A DNA stretch of 64,000 bases from Nannochloropsis salina CCMP1776 (Eukaryota > Sar > Eustigmatophyceae > Eustigmatales > Monodopsidaceae). Position 1 is the stretch's first letter. Every line of letters begins with the position of its first letter. Both the position numbers and the translations under genes were made by a program. This document shows, one piece after another, positions 1 through 11,420 of the stretch. Under the pieces are notes generated by a model, which worked only from the letters and a program-made list of their open reading frames with translations, searched no databases and was not told the DNA's origin. Where the stretch lies: assembly GCA_004565275.1 (NCBI GenBank), contig SDOX01000110.1, positions 62,246 through 126,245 of the forward strand, read 5' to 3'.

Positions 1-1255
1 CCTCTTTCTACTCCTCCTTCCCCATTGCCTGCCTCCCATCGCGACCTCCGTCCTTCCTGGCCTTCATTCCCTTCCCGCACACCCTCCCACCTTCCCTGTC
101 CCTGGCGTGCCCCCTGCTCTCGTTCCAATTGCCGCCGCGTGGGGGGAGAATGAGGTCGGCCGGACCGTTCATACCCTCTCCGAGGACTGCGACTCCTGCT
201 ACGCCTTCCCCGTGCCTCCCTCCTCCCCTCTCTTCCCCTCTCCTCGCTCTCACTCCTCCTTCTCCCCCCCCTCCAACCTCCACCTCGCCCCTCGCTCTCG
301 CTCCTCCTCCTTCCCTCCCGCCTTCGATCCCCTCGCCCTCTTTCCCCCCGCCCAAACTCGTCTTCCTCTTCCTCACGTCGGTTATTGTCATCCTCGTTTC
401 TACCATTTTCCCCGCGCCGCTGCCATCCATTCCGGCCCCTTTCGTCCCGTTCTTCACTTTTCCTTTTTTTGTGGTGTCCGTGGTGTGTCTTCTGGATTCG
501 TGCGGCTCCACTTCCTCCTCTTTCCGAGGACAATGATACGCTCCTTTCCTTGCGTTTCCCACGCGCCCCCGGCGAAGGAGGCGGAGACATGCCGAGAAAG
601 TGACCGCCGCTGTGGTTCTACCTGTCCCGGGATGTCATACATCGTGAAATAGGGAGTATAGTTGAAGATTCGTGGACATGGTGCCGTTTGTCCCGCAGGG
701 AATACAGCGGGGTCGGTCTTGCCTTCTCTATCGGCAAGAGCAGAGGGTCCTGCCTCCCCGACACACCAACTCTCTCGTTCAGGCACAATGTACGGGACGC
801 CACAGTCAAACAGGGACACCCCCTCCGGTGGCGACGGGTATGTTTGTGACAAGGATGAAGGAGGAGGAGGATGGAAGGGAACGGCTTTGCATACCACAAA
901 CACGTCTCGAGCCTCCCACCTCACGGCGGCAAGCAAGCCTTCGCATTGAAGCTCGGGGAATTCTAACCCTCAGCGCCTTTGTCAATGGCCATGAACAGAA
1001 ATCTAGGGGCTTTCCTTATAAGACACATGTGGATTTCACCACTCTCGGACTTTCCGAGGATAGTGTCGTTTTCTTCCGCTTACTTGAAGAGGTCTTGCCA
1101 ATTTATTCCACAGGGGGAGAGACGCGTTCGTCAGCTTCAGCAGGAAATCCGGGTAATTCACAGGGGGCATTACTCTACGATCTATGCCTCCCTTCTACCA
1201 CGAATAATCATACCAGACACAAAAACCAATTTATTTTGCCCGTATAACGTCGATC
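1..1255. other. No recognisable gene upstream of MOCS3
   Basis: Pyrimidine-rich on the + strand for the first 600 bases, then mixed sequence. Several frames stay open on both strands, but their translations are low-complexity (Pro/Ser or Gly/Arg/Glu rich) and show no domain. The last few hundred bases probably hold the promoter and 5' leader of the MOCS3 gene. I see no TATA box that I would defend. Confidence 0.5.
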
Positions 1256-4117
1256 ATGTCGGCAATGACGGATGAGTCCACCATGGAGGACGAAGCGGCA
1301 GATGTCTTGGGGTGTGAGGTACGATTTCAGTGCCCCTGAAACTATTGGTGCACGCACCCGCCGTTTTCACGTCGTGAGGCCAACACATTTGAGCACGCCT
1401 GACAACTCCACTCAACAATTTCTTCTTTGCCGGAGCCTTCCTTTCCATTCTCTTCCCATTCCGGATGCTTTGCCTCTTTAACCTTTAACCTGCATCTTCC
1501 CCCCTATTCCAGGCCATGGGGCAACCTTCGTCCTACGAAACCCTAGTAGAAGAGAACAGACGGCTCAAAGCCCTGCTTCACCGCCAGGAGTCACAGTTGC
1601 GATTGCTCGAGCAGGAGCGACTCAAGCAGGGGCGACATGTCCCTCCTCCATCGGCCCATTTTCCTCCTTGCGCCTCCACTGCCTCCCCTCCCGTCCCCTC
1701 CCCCTCGGCTTCCTCCTCCTCCTCCTCCCCTTCCACCCCTCTTCCTCTTCCTCCCGTACACTCTCTGTCCTCGTCGGAGATCTCTAGATATTCACGCCAG
1801 CTGCTTGTCTCCCGCTTTGGGGTCACGGGTCAGAGGAACCTGCTCTCGTCCTCCGTCCTGGTCGTAGGGGCCGGTACGCTCGACCTCCCTCCCTCCCTCC
1901 CTCCCTCCCTCCCTCCCTCCCCCCCGCTCTCTCCCCGCCCCTTCCTCCTTCCCGTTGTGTTCCCCCGCCCTCCTTCCCTCCCTCCTTCCCTTCCTCCTCC
2001 CCTCCCTCCCTTCCTCCCTTCCTCAGCACGTCATTTCCCTCGCATCTTCCCTCCATCCCTCCACCCGACTGGTCACTTGCGACTAACCCCTCTATTCCTT
2101 CTCCTCCTCCTCCCTCCCTCCCTCCCTCCCTCCCTCCCTCCAGGCGGTCTCGGCTCCGCCGTCCTCCTCTACTTGGCCGGGGCGGGGGTGGGGCGTCTGG
2201 GTATCGTGGACGGCGACCGTGTGGAGGCCTCGAACTTGCACCGGCAGGTGATTCATGGAGACAGCCAGGTGGGGACGAACAAGGCGGTCTCCGCCTCGAG
2301 TCGAGTCCGAGACTTGAATGGTGGCCTGCGGGTGAGCGTGCTGGAGGAGGACGTGGGCTACGGGAACGTGGCGTCGGTGCTTGCCGGGTGGGACCTGGTG
2401 GTGGACGCGAGCGATAACCCTTTGACCCGTTACGTACTGAACGACGCCTGTTGGTTGGCCGGGGAGGGCGGGGGGGAGGGCGGGGGGGAGGGTGGGGGGC
2501 AGGGCGGGGGAAGACGGAGGAGGAGGCAGCCGACTGCCCTGGTCTCGGCGGCGGCGTTGGGGTTGGAGGGGCAAGTGACTGTCTTTGACTACGAACCCCT
2601 GGGAGCCAGCGGAGGAGGGGGGAAGGGAGGGAGGGAGGGAGGGGGGAAGGCCCAGAGGGGACCGTGCTACCGGTGTCTTTACCCCAAGCCTTTGGCAGGT
2701 ACGACAAACATCACTGCTTCCCGACTCCCATCCCCTGCCTCGTCTTGTTGACGAAGGGGAAGGAGGGCTTATGTGCATGTTATCCTGGGATTCGCATGGC
2801 TCGCTCTCCTCTCTCACAGACCCCCCCCCCTTCCCTCTATCCCTCCCTCGCTTTCCTCCCAGCGGCCTCCCAGAGCTGCAACGAAAGCGGCGTCTTGGGT
2901 CCTGTCCCTGGCATCATTGGATGTGTACAGGTACGTTTCCCCCTCCTCCCTCCCTTCCTCCCTCTCTCCCTCCCTCCCTCCCTCCCTGCCTGTTTTTAGC
3001 CTTCACGTTGAAGAAAACTTTCCTTCCCGCCCTCCTTCCCTCTCTCCCGCCCTCCCTCCCTCCCTCCCTCCCTCCCTCCCTCCCTCCTTCCCAGGCCATG
3101 GAAGTTCTCAAGCTCCTGGCCGACAGCCCTGCCCTTCCTCCCCTCTCCTCCCGCCTCCTCCTCTACGACGGCACCTCCTCCACCTCCCCCTTCCTCTCCC
3201 TCGCCCTCCCCCCCTCCTCCCTCCCTGCCTGCCCCCTATGCTCCGGCCAACTCACCACCCTGGCGGAGTGTGCCTCGTGGGCAGCGGAACGAAATCTTCG
3301 AGGTCCGCGCCTGACCTGCCCGTCCTCCCTCCCTCCTTCCCTCCCTCCCTCCCTGCTTCCACCGGAACATGACATCACTTGCCAGGTGGGACCTCGCCTT
3401 GGGAAGAGGAAGGGAGGGAGAGAGGACGGGAAGGCACCACCCTCCTGCCCCGACATTTGAGCGGGATTGGAGATGTCACCAGTGTTTTCATCCCCCCCTC
3501 TCGCTCTCCTTTCCCCCCTCCCTCCTTCCCTCCTTTCTTCCGTCCCTCCTGCCCTCTTTTCCTTCCTTCCTGACTAGCACATTCTCTTCGAGTGCATATT
3601 ATGGTCTTTCTCTCATGACCTGTGATTCCGTGAGTCCAACTGCCCTCCCTCCCTCCCTCCCTCCCTCCCTCCCTCCCTCCCTCCCTCCCTTCCTTCCTTC
3701 CTTCGTCTTTCCCGACAGGCCTATGCTTCCCTCCTTCACGCGCAGACGCCTCACTATCTCATCGACGTCCGGGACCCCACCCAATTTGCCATCTGCTCCT
3801 TACCGAATGCCATCAATATCCCCCTGGCCTCCCTCGCGTCCTCCCTCCCTCCCTCCCTCCCTCCCTCCCTCCCTCCTCCCTCATCGCCCTCTCCTGAAGG
3901 CGGGAAGGAGGATGGGGCTACCACTACCTCCCCATTTCCCTCGCTTCCTTCACTCCCCCCCCGCGATGCCCCTATCTACGTGATCTGTCGCCGCGGTGTC
4001 ATGTCTCAAAAAGCGACCCGGATGTTGCTGGAGGGAGGGTGGCAGCGGGTGTGGAACGTCAGGGGGGGACTGGTGCAGTGGAGGGAGGAGGTCGACGGGC
4101 AGTTCCCCATGTACTGA
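1256..4117 (+). CDS. MOCS3: MOCS3/UBA4: adenylyltransferase and sulfurtransferase, E1-like plus rhodanese
   Basis: Activates the C-terminal glycine of MOCS2A/URM1-type sulfur carriers by adenylation and then thiolates it, for molybdenum cofactor synthesis and tRNA thiolation in the cytosol. Likely exons: 1256-1318, 1513-1873, 2144-2698, 2863-2930, 3095-3385, 3719-4117. All phases agree and give about 578 residues (human protein 460). Visible parts: N-terminal coiled coil (ETLVEENRRLKALL), nucleotide loop VVGAGGLGSA across intron 2, RQVIHGDSQVGTNKA, the E1 cysteine in SQSCNESGVLG, zinc pairs CYRC and CPLC, then the rhodanese domain (LIDVRDPTQF) with persulfide loop CRRGVMSQKA. The 63-base first exon adds 21 residues and joins in phase just before the ATG at 1516. 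If it is not used, translation starts at 1516. The large extra size comes from Pro/Ser and Gly/Glu insertions. Converges with the septin gene, 485 bases apart. The identification is secure; the first exon is less so. Confidence 0.93.
1885..2143 (+). repeat. (CCCT)n intronic tract abutting a 3' splice site
   Basis: Most of MOCS3 intron 2 is CCCT/CCTC repeat. Its last block runs straight into the acceptor CAG at 2141-2143, so the repeat doubles as the polypyrimidine tract. The same arrangement recurs before 3095 (MOCS3), 6676 and 6323 (septin, on the other strand). Confidence 0.85.
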
Positions 4118-4602
4118 GGTACGTAGAGCGGGCAGGCGAGAAGAGAAAGGTACAATTCAGGAACGGAGGGGATCTGTAAGAGCAGAGGGAGACGACAGAA
4201 GGAGACAATGTCGGACGCTCTCGGACCGGCGGGAAGGGAGACAGGGTCTCGCTCCCAGATTTCCTGTCCTTCCTTGGGGTAATTAATAATAGAGCAGTGG
4301 GATTGCTTGCATGGAAGCGAAGAAAAAGCGGGGGTTCAGGCTCGAAGAGTCTCGTCGTCTTCGCCTTGTTCAGGAAAAGCGAGGGCGGGAAGTCAATCCA
4401 AATAAGACTTTCTTTCACCCCGAACGGGCGGGTGCGCCGCGCTTTGCCAGCAGGTGCCCTAAGAGGAAATTCCTTCGCTTTACTTCATTCCTCCCCAGCC
4501 TGCCTCTACCTTACATCGACCTGTGTCCCTTCACCCATATCCCTCCTTCCTTCCCTCCCTCCCTTCCCTCCCTCCCTCCCTCCCTCCCTTCCTCCTTCGG
4601 GG

Positions 4603-7600
4603 TCACAACAGCCAACGCTCCAAGCGATCCCACCCTTCACTCCACCTGTCTGCTTGCTTCTGCCCCATCCATTCCATCCATCGCCCCAGGCACCCCTTCC
4701 TCCCTCCCTCCTTCCCTCCCTTCTTCCCTCCCTCCTTCCCTCCCTTCCTACTCCGTGCATGGCATTGGCGCGGAGCCTCCTCTTCGTCCCCCCGTGCCCG
4801 CCCGCCCCCCTTCCCTCCCTCGGCCTTTCTGGATGAACCAGAAGGGGACAAGCCACCAAGACCTAAGGCTTCCATCATGTCTTTGACCTCACTCAAGCTC
4901 TTGGCGCTGATTTCCTCCACAAAGGAGGAGGGAGGGAGGGAGGGCGGGAGGGAAGACACAGCCCGGTGGGCGAGAAGGCGGGCGGTGGTCTCCTCCAATT
5001 CCTGGACAGATTTTAGCAGCGTCGCGATCTTCTCTTCGGCCGCGGTGAGGGACAGCTCCTTTTCCTCGAGCCGAAGGGAAAGGGTGTGGGGCTGCGAGAG
5101 GGAAAGAGGGAGGGAGGGAGGGAGGGAGAGAGGGAGGGAGGGAGGGAGGAGAGAAAGGAGGGCCTTAAGTTGTTCGACAGGTGATAGGGGATGGGGAAAA
5201 GAAGGAGGGAAGGATAAAGTCCTGTTCCCAGAAGACACTCACGTCGTTAATGTCCTCCCAAAGCGAATGCAGCCCCCTTCCTCTACCCCCCCTTCCGTCG
5301 CTTCCTCCTCCTGCCCCGGTCCAATTGAAGGCGAATCCCGCCCGTCCTCCATCCCGCACTCCCTCCCGCTCTCTCAGACGCGCGAAAACCGCGTGGGCCG
5401 CCCCCATAAGTAGGAGCACCGCCACGAGGAGCCAACCGAATTGGCGCTGTTTTTCGGCCTTGGCACGGCTGGCTCGTGCTTCCTCCTCTTTTCCCTGGTA
5501 GTACGAGCACCGATAAGCCATGTACCGCTCTTCAGTTGCCTGGCGCAAGTCGTGGAAACCCTCCTAAAGGAGAAAGGGAGGAAGGGGAGGAGGGAGAAAG
5601 GGAGGGAGAGGGGGTCACGGCGTGTCAAGTTCTCCCAGGACGCATCTCCGCAAAGAAAGGAGCGAGGACTGAGAGGAATGGTGTTTTGCACTAGGCTTGA
5701 GGCCAAGCAGGAGGGGGGTGGGGTGGAAGGAGGGACAAGACGCTCTTGGATACCTCCAGCAGAAGCTTCTTAAGGTAAGTGCAGTCGGAATGTTCCGTGG
5801 AGAAAGCTTCGCAGGTGCCCCAATGGTAGTCGCGGACAGGCCAGAAGGAGCCGCTTCCCTTGACCTGAGGGAGGGAGGAAGGGAGAGAGGGAGGGAGGGA
5901 GGGAGGGAAGAGGGAGGGAGGGAGGGAGGGAGGGAGGGAGGGAGGGAGGGAGGGAAGACATGTTAAATCGAGGATAAGAGTGTTCAAGAGCTAGGAAATC
6001 CGGACTGGGGCAAGCGCGGCAGGAAGGAACAACCAGATGAGGGCAAAAGGGAGGGAGCAGGAGGAACCGAGGGAGGAGTGGGAAGGAGGGAAGAAAGTAG
6101 ACACCTCGTCAAATTGGTTGGAGGCAACGACCGCGAAGGGCGGGGCCACCAAATCGGTGGGAATCCCCACACGTCGCTTTGCCTCAGACCCGAAGTCGAA
6201 GAGACGGATGGCATGATGTTGGCAGGCCTCAAAAACAAAGGATCGGAACGCCAAGGTCTCTTCGGCCGTCATACTGTCCGCCTTGGCGAGGAGGGGGATG
6301 AGGGCGATCTTGGCGGAGATCGCCTGTGGGTGGGAGGGAGGGAGGGAGAAGGGGGGGAGAGGAGGGAGGGGAGCGGATAGGGGGAAAGGGAAAACCACTT
6401 TTACACGAGACAGGAGGAAAGAAAGAGAGCGGAGAAAGTGTAGACAAGGCAGGAGGTGATGTGATGTTCCAAAAAGAGGAGGCCCCACCAAAATTTGACT
6501 CTCGCTTACCTCCCTCCCTGCCCTCCCTCCCTCCCTACCTGCATGAACTTGATGTCGATCCACTTAAGTCGATGCGCAGCCAGGAAATAGAGGCATACGT
6601 CCACCCGCGCGTCTCCTCCGGTCATTTTCCCGAGGGGGCAGGTGCGGTTGGGGTCCTCCTCGGCCGCTAGGTAGCGCTGGAGGGAGGGAGGGAGGGAGGG
6701 AAAGAGGGAGTGGAAGGGATTGGGTAACAAGGAGAGGGAGGTCAGAGCAAAGGAAAAGGCAAACGAAAATGATCGCTAAGAAAACATCGTGAAAAGCAAT
6801 AACCCAAGCACGCTTGGACACCGAGGTAGAGGGAGGGAGGGAGGGAGGGAGGGAGGGAGAGTGGGAGGGAGGGAAAGGAAGGACGAGCACCTGATTGCAT
6901 CCATCGATGTACTTGATAATAAGCTCAATCGATCGGGCTATATCCGTGTCGTCGCCGAAGCCGGGCGTGTCCTGGATGGTGTAATGCACGCGCTCCATGG
7001 CCGCCTCGTTCGTGATGGTGAAGCAGGTGCAGAGGGAGGCTGGGTCGGCAAGGAAGTCCTCAGTCTTGGTCCGGCTACCGTCGTGGGGAGGGGGCGGGTC
7101 CTTCACGTCCCGCCCTTGGGTGTAGGACAGGAAGATGTTGTTGATGAACCTGGGTGGATTGGGAGAGAGGGAGGGAGGGAGGGAGGGAGGGAGGGAGGGC
7201 GGGGGAATACTTAAATCGGCGACGGAAACTAGAGGGTCCGGTCTGCACTCCTATCCAACCCGGAGATAGGAGACAATTCATTCGATCTGTGGAGCAGGAC
7301 TAGGAGGAAGAGCGTCAGCACGCTGTTGCGTGCTACACTTGGTCTCAGCCCGGTCCGGCTTCCCTCCTTCCCTCCCTCCCTCCCTCCCTCCCTTCCTCCC
7401 TTCCTCCCTCACGCACGTGGTCTTCCCATGTCCCGCCTCGCCAGCCACCATCACCTTCAAGTGATAGTCAGTGTAAATCCGTCGCATGCGGGGAAAACTC
7501 CTGCGGGCATGCTCCTTGGAGGTGACAAGCGCCTGATACCGCCTCTCCCTTTGCGCCTTCTGGGCGGCCATCCGCTTGTATTCCTCGCCCATGCTCTCTG

Positions 7601-8072
7601 CTGGCGGCACGATGCCCACGGCCTCGGTCTGCATAGACTCCATGGCTGTAGCACTTACGTCGTTGGATGAAAGGTGCCCGTGTGGCGCCCGGCCGGGGCC
7701 GCTTTCACCCTGGAGGGAGGAGTCCTGGCCTTGGAAGGGAGCCAGCGCGGAGGAGGAGGGCGAAGGGAGGGACAAGGAGGTGAGGGAGAAGGCGGAAAGC
7801 TTGCTCTCGTCCTCGAATCCGTGCCCTTTATTGTGATAAAGGACGGAGTGAGAGGGAGGAAAGGGCCTGGACGTGCTAGCCTTAGTCCTTTTCAACCTAC
7901 CTCCTGCATCCCCTGCCACCCTCTCCTCGTCCATCGGCCCTCCTTGAGAATGAAATGACATCACACCCATATAGGATGCATCGTTCAGGTCTTCCTCCCT
8001 CGTTTCCTCCTTCGACCATTCACGGGACAGCTCTGGCTGCGTCCCGTCCTCCTCCCTTGACAAAGTCGCCAT
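4603..8072 (-). CDS. Septin GTPase with C-terminal transmembrane anchor and coiled coil
   Basis: Filament-forming GTPase of the cortex or division site. Exons (complement): 8072-7417, 7149-6891, 6676-6539, 6323-6105, 5864-5754, 5563-5243, 5091-4603. Phases agree throughout, giving about 730 residues. The first ~205 residues are a disordered leader. Then come the P-loop GEAGHGKTT (split by intron 1), G3 DTPGFGD (about residue 272), the septin-specific VCLYFLAAHRLKWIDIKFM, G4 AKAD (about 367) and the septin-typical end TEHSDCTYLKKLLLE. After a charged helix (GKEEEARASRAKAEKQ) a hydrophobic stretch, WLLVAVLLLMGAAHAVFA (about 504-525), predicts a membrane segment. It is followed by a second coiled coil (LRLEEKELSLTAAEEKIATL) in the last exon. 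Fungal and animal septins lack this anchor, while some algal septins are reported to carry one. The start at 8072 is the first ATG of an open exon and could be preceded by another exon. The final Lys/Gly-rich tail may include unspliced intron. Confidence 0.9.
5868..5954 (-). repeat. (GGGA)n tract in septin intron 4
   Basis: Almost pure GGGA/GGAG repeat on the + strand, which is CCCT on the coding strand of the septin gene. It lies just upstream of the acceptor at 5865-5866. Similar tracts sit at 6826-6860 and 7165-7200 in other septin introns. Confidence 0.85.
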
Positions 8073-9551
8073 GCCCAGTGCACCACACGATTTGTTCTGA
8101 TGGTCCTGTCCGCAATGTAAGATGAAAAAGGGTTAATGTAAATCCAGATGACCTGAAAGTCTGCATTCCAACGCATCGAATCAAGAAGCACGTCACAGTA
8201 AAGGGACGCCACTCCTTTCCACGCGGGGCTTTCGACTCGAGAAGTTGAAGAAGACTCTCCGACCTGACGAGAACATGGTATCGTTCGCTGTCGTGATTCT
8301 TGGGAGAAAAAGAAACGCCCTTCACCGACACAACGTGACAATTTCGTTAATAAACCTTGCAAAATATCTGTCATGAAATGTACCAGCAAAAAAAACTGTG
8401 ACAGAATAATTGGTGCTGTGGTGGGTACGCGAAAATAGGACCAGGTATTGCTTGAAGGCGCTTCTAGCAGCAGCTCAGGGATGCCTATGCCTCCTGCCGC
8501 CAGCATTTTATTCGCCTTAGCACATCCCTGCTTACAATACATTGTTTTCCATACAAAAAATAATATCAATCTATCTTATTTAATCATAGAACAAAATGTC
8601 TTGTTGCCGCGATGTAGGTTTAAGGACGAATAATTTGCGCCAAGATCTGCTCCTGGCCCATTTGTTGTCCCTACTTGAACCTTTCATCTCAATCTCCCCC
8701 TTTTAATTACGAAACTTCTTCAAAACACTCTAGGATGAACTGATTTATGGGGTTGAATTCAGTGCGCGCAGCAGATGGACCAAATTTCTTCGCAAATTTG
8801 TGAGCATTCATGCTGGTTTCAGAGGGAGCCAAATCAGCGGCTGACAAAATCGACGCCAGGAGCCCTGATTGTGAATCTTGTAAAAACTCAATGCGCTCAG
8901 GTGCTAATGGAGGGAGAAAATACCCAGCATTCATCTAAGCCTGGATTCTGTGCACGATGTTGAATGAAATCTTGGGCCAGTCTTCTGCTGTATCAGCTCC
9001 TCGCGGAAGTCGGAATGCTCGTAAAACAGGAGCCTCTGAGCTCCTGTGATAGATTTAAATATCGTCCTTTGTGCATAAAGGCGCTCCGTACAAGAAAATG
9101 GAATTGATTATTTGTGGAAAACCAGAGACAATTGAACAGAATGCTCAAAGTGAAGTTGGCAAAGAAAGTGGAGAGGGCCGATGCAGACTTGGCATGTAGT
9201 CGCACGCGTGATGAAGCGGGCGTAGGGTAATTCGCCATCAAACGGGCGAGGCTATTTAGCAAGGCATGCAACAGAACTTTGTACAGAGCCAGAAAATACT
9301 TTCGATCAACCGAAGCTGGAAATCGCCCGCTTGCAGGGACAGTTGCGGAAAGCGGGATCGAAGCTCATATGCGCCCGTCTTCTGAAGCACAGAAGCTATA
9401 TGATTGTTCCTACCGTCTGAGATGTTATCTAAATTAGAAGTATGTGCAGAAAAGAGCGCCTGTACAGGAGCTTTTCCCTTTCTAATCGGACTTTCACCTT
9501 GAATATCACCTTGAACTAATATAATCATTCTTATATCATTGACCTTTTTTA
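8073..9551. other. Intergenic; unassigned minus-strand frames
   Basis: The base composition falls from GC-rich to AT-richer here. Open frames on the minus strand at 8707-8934, 8993-9271 and 9256-9528 are protein-like in composition (for example LLFYEHSDFREEL in another frame near 9010-9050). I could not join them into one frame with credible splice sites, and I recognise no domain. They may be a decayed gene. The 8073-8570 part is probably the 5' leader and promoter of the septin gene. Confidence 0.4.
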
Positions 9552-9835
9552 GGTCAATGTACCTGGAGGCTTTCGCTCTAACATCTTAATCTTCGTCCTC
9601 AGCAAATCTCAATGGGGTGCTGAAGCCTGCTTTGCCCTTGATTGCCCATGGTGAACACATACGACGATCTCACGGGAGAAACCCCACTTGCAAGTAGCGA
9701 TCGAGGGAAAGATTCTCCTTCCTCGCTGAGAGAGGAGATGAAAGCGAGGGAGAAAGCACAAGAGAATGAGCCATCAGGAAAATGACGAAAGAGAAAAAAC
9801 GCGTCTCAAAAGCAAATTATTATTATTTTTTTAAC
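9552..9835 (+). pseudogene. Broken copy of the 3' end of the glycosyltransferase-like gene at 13.1-14.3 kb
   Basis: This segment matches the reverse complement of roughly 13080-13370. It starts with VNVPGGFRSN (the intact gene has INVPEGFRSN) and keeps the region of GKTHLQVAIKGK. About 43 consecutive bases around 9728-9770 are identical to the intact gene. Similarity continues past the stop codon into the 3' flank. Relative to the intact gene there are small insertions and deletions and early stops, so it cannot encode the same protein. The first base follows TTTTTTAG, which resembles an acceptor. Only the last fifth or so of the coding region is represented. The copy is inverted relative to its source, and the FkbM-like gene lies between the two. 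Confidence 0.85.
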
Positions 9836-10198
9836 CCGTATGCAATTTTGTAGATGCTCACTATGCCAGTACACCATGCAAAGCTTTCCAAGATGTCTAT
9901 GAGTTCCCTTCCGTCATGTGGAAGATGTCTCACCAATTCCTTCGTTATCCCCCAAAGCTTATCCAGTTGAAAATATTTGGTACACTATTATCGGTTCTCC
10001 AGGACGTTCCTTTTTTGTCTCGCCGTTGTAGCAAAAGTGAAGCAATACTAAGAGTTGTATACGTCATACTCCCTAGTGTAGTGCCCCTGCATACTGCTCT
10101 CGGTGCACACAGCAGTTAAGCTCAATAGTATAGGGTGGTGCCGAGTAATTCTATGTCGTTGCTTAAAAGGACGATCGGTGAACGCAGATGTCTTTTCT

Positions 10199-11420
10199 TC
10201 AGGGCCAAGGGTGGATGAACATGCCTACGTCCCTGGCTTTCGTGAAGAGTGCTTGCGCGTCGTTTCGTGATTTATGAAACGTTTGCCAACCAAACTTGTC
10301 CATCTCTGGATGTTTGTAATGGATTTCGACAAACATCTGCACGAGATTGGATGGAAAGAGAATCCATGAGACAAGTCCGTGCAACCTGTAGCATCTTCAC
10401 ATTGCCCGCAAATCTTTCTTACCTCGTCAATCAGCTTATAGGTGCCATCAGCAATAATCTTGTCCAAAAGCACGTACTCCATCTCTTCCACGTCCATCTT
10501 TACCACCACATAGTCATCCTTCTCGATATTTAAGTCCTTCATGACCTGACTCAGACCACGCGTCGGTGGTTGCGTTGCTGGATTCTCGTCGGTACCAATG
10601 TAGTTATAATAGATGTGAAGTATATCCTTGACACCTTCGGGTGTGTAGCCTTGTTTTAAATCAGCCGCCGTTCCACGGACACACGCGTCAATTTGACCGC
10701 TGAGGGCTGCTATATCGCTGAGATCACTCGCGCACTCAAAGCCATGTATGGCGTCAAACTTCACCGGATAATTCTGCATAATCCAGCACAAACTGCTGTT
10801 GAAATCTTTGATCCCCAAGTCAATGTATATTTTACGCTTGTACACGGCCGGGTCAGAGGCATTGACGAAGTTTGCAAGGAAAAACGGAGTCACCTAGGAA
10901 CAAGAAGAAAGACGTACAAGGTGAATCATTTAGTCAGAGGGAAGCAGTTACGGGATCGTTCCGCATTGAAAGACGCGTACACACCCCATTAAACAGAGTT
11001 ACGCCCAAAGTCAGCTTCCTTACTTGGTCTTTGTCTTCGACATCATCGGTCTTGCCGAGATAGTACTTTCCTCGGTATTGCCAAATAGGCTCGAGCGGCT
11101 CCTGCCAGAACCTAAAAGATCGATATAAAGTCCTAGATTGGCATTCATGGTGTAACGTGATAGCGTTTTCATCGGTTTTACGCACTAGCTCACCTTTTCT
11201 GGAGAACTTTCATGTTCTCCTCCACTGCTTCCATTCGCTCGTACAGGCTTTGCGAGCTACTGACAGGAGATGTATCTACGTCACCAAAACGCTCGACATG
11301 GGGAAGATCCATGAAGTTTTTGCCCAAAAAAATTATAAAGATAAGAATCCCAACATTCAGGAATGTGCTTGAACGCGCCCACGATGCGGGACCTGTGCAG
11401 GCTCTGAGAGAGACCTTCAT
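10199..11420 (-). CDS. FkbM-type SAM-dependent methyltransferase, type II membrane protein
   Basis: Probably O-methylates a sugar or glycan in the secretory pathway. Exons (complement): 11420-11194, 11111-10985, 10893-10423, 10336-10199. Phases agree, giving 320 residues. The start is the ATG at 11420, which places a single membrane span (LNVGILIFIIFLGKNF) about 20 residues in, followed by a short coiled stem (SLYERMEAVEENMKVLQK). The SAM-binding motif I region is KIYIDLGIKDFNSSL and HGFEC follows. The FkbM hallmark VVVKMDVEEMEYVLLDKI is followed by LIDE, joined by splicing to MFVEIHYKHPEM, the usual final strand of this family. It ends IHPWP. The substrate is unknown. It lies between the inverted repeats formed by the neighbouring glycosyltransferase-like gene and its broken copy. 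Confidence 0.82.

Noticed and set aside
8-562. Long minus-strand frame rich in Gly, Arg and Glu at the left edge
   Set aside because: It is a translation of a pyrimidine-rich stretch and has no domain. Frames on both strands are equally open, as expected for this composition.
1823-2707. Long minus-strand frame opposite MOCS3
   Set aside because: Shadow of GC-rich coding sequence and CCCT repeats. The plus strand encodes a clear E1 domain here.
8707-9528. A multi-exon minus-strand gene upstream of the septin
   Set aside because: The three open segments could not be linked by splice sites in a common frame, and no domain was recognised.
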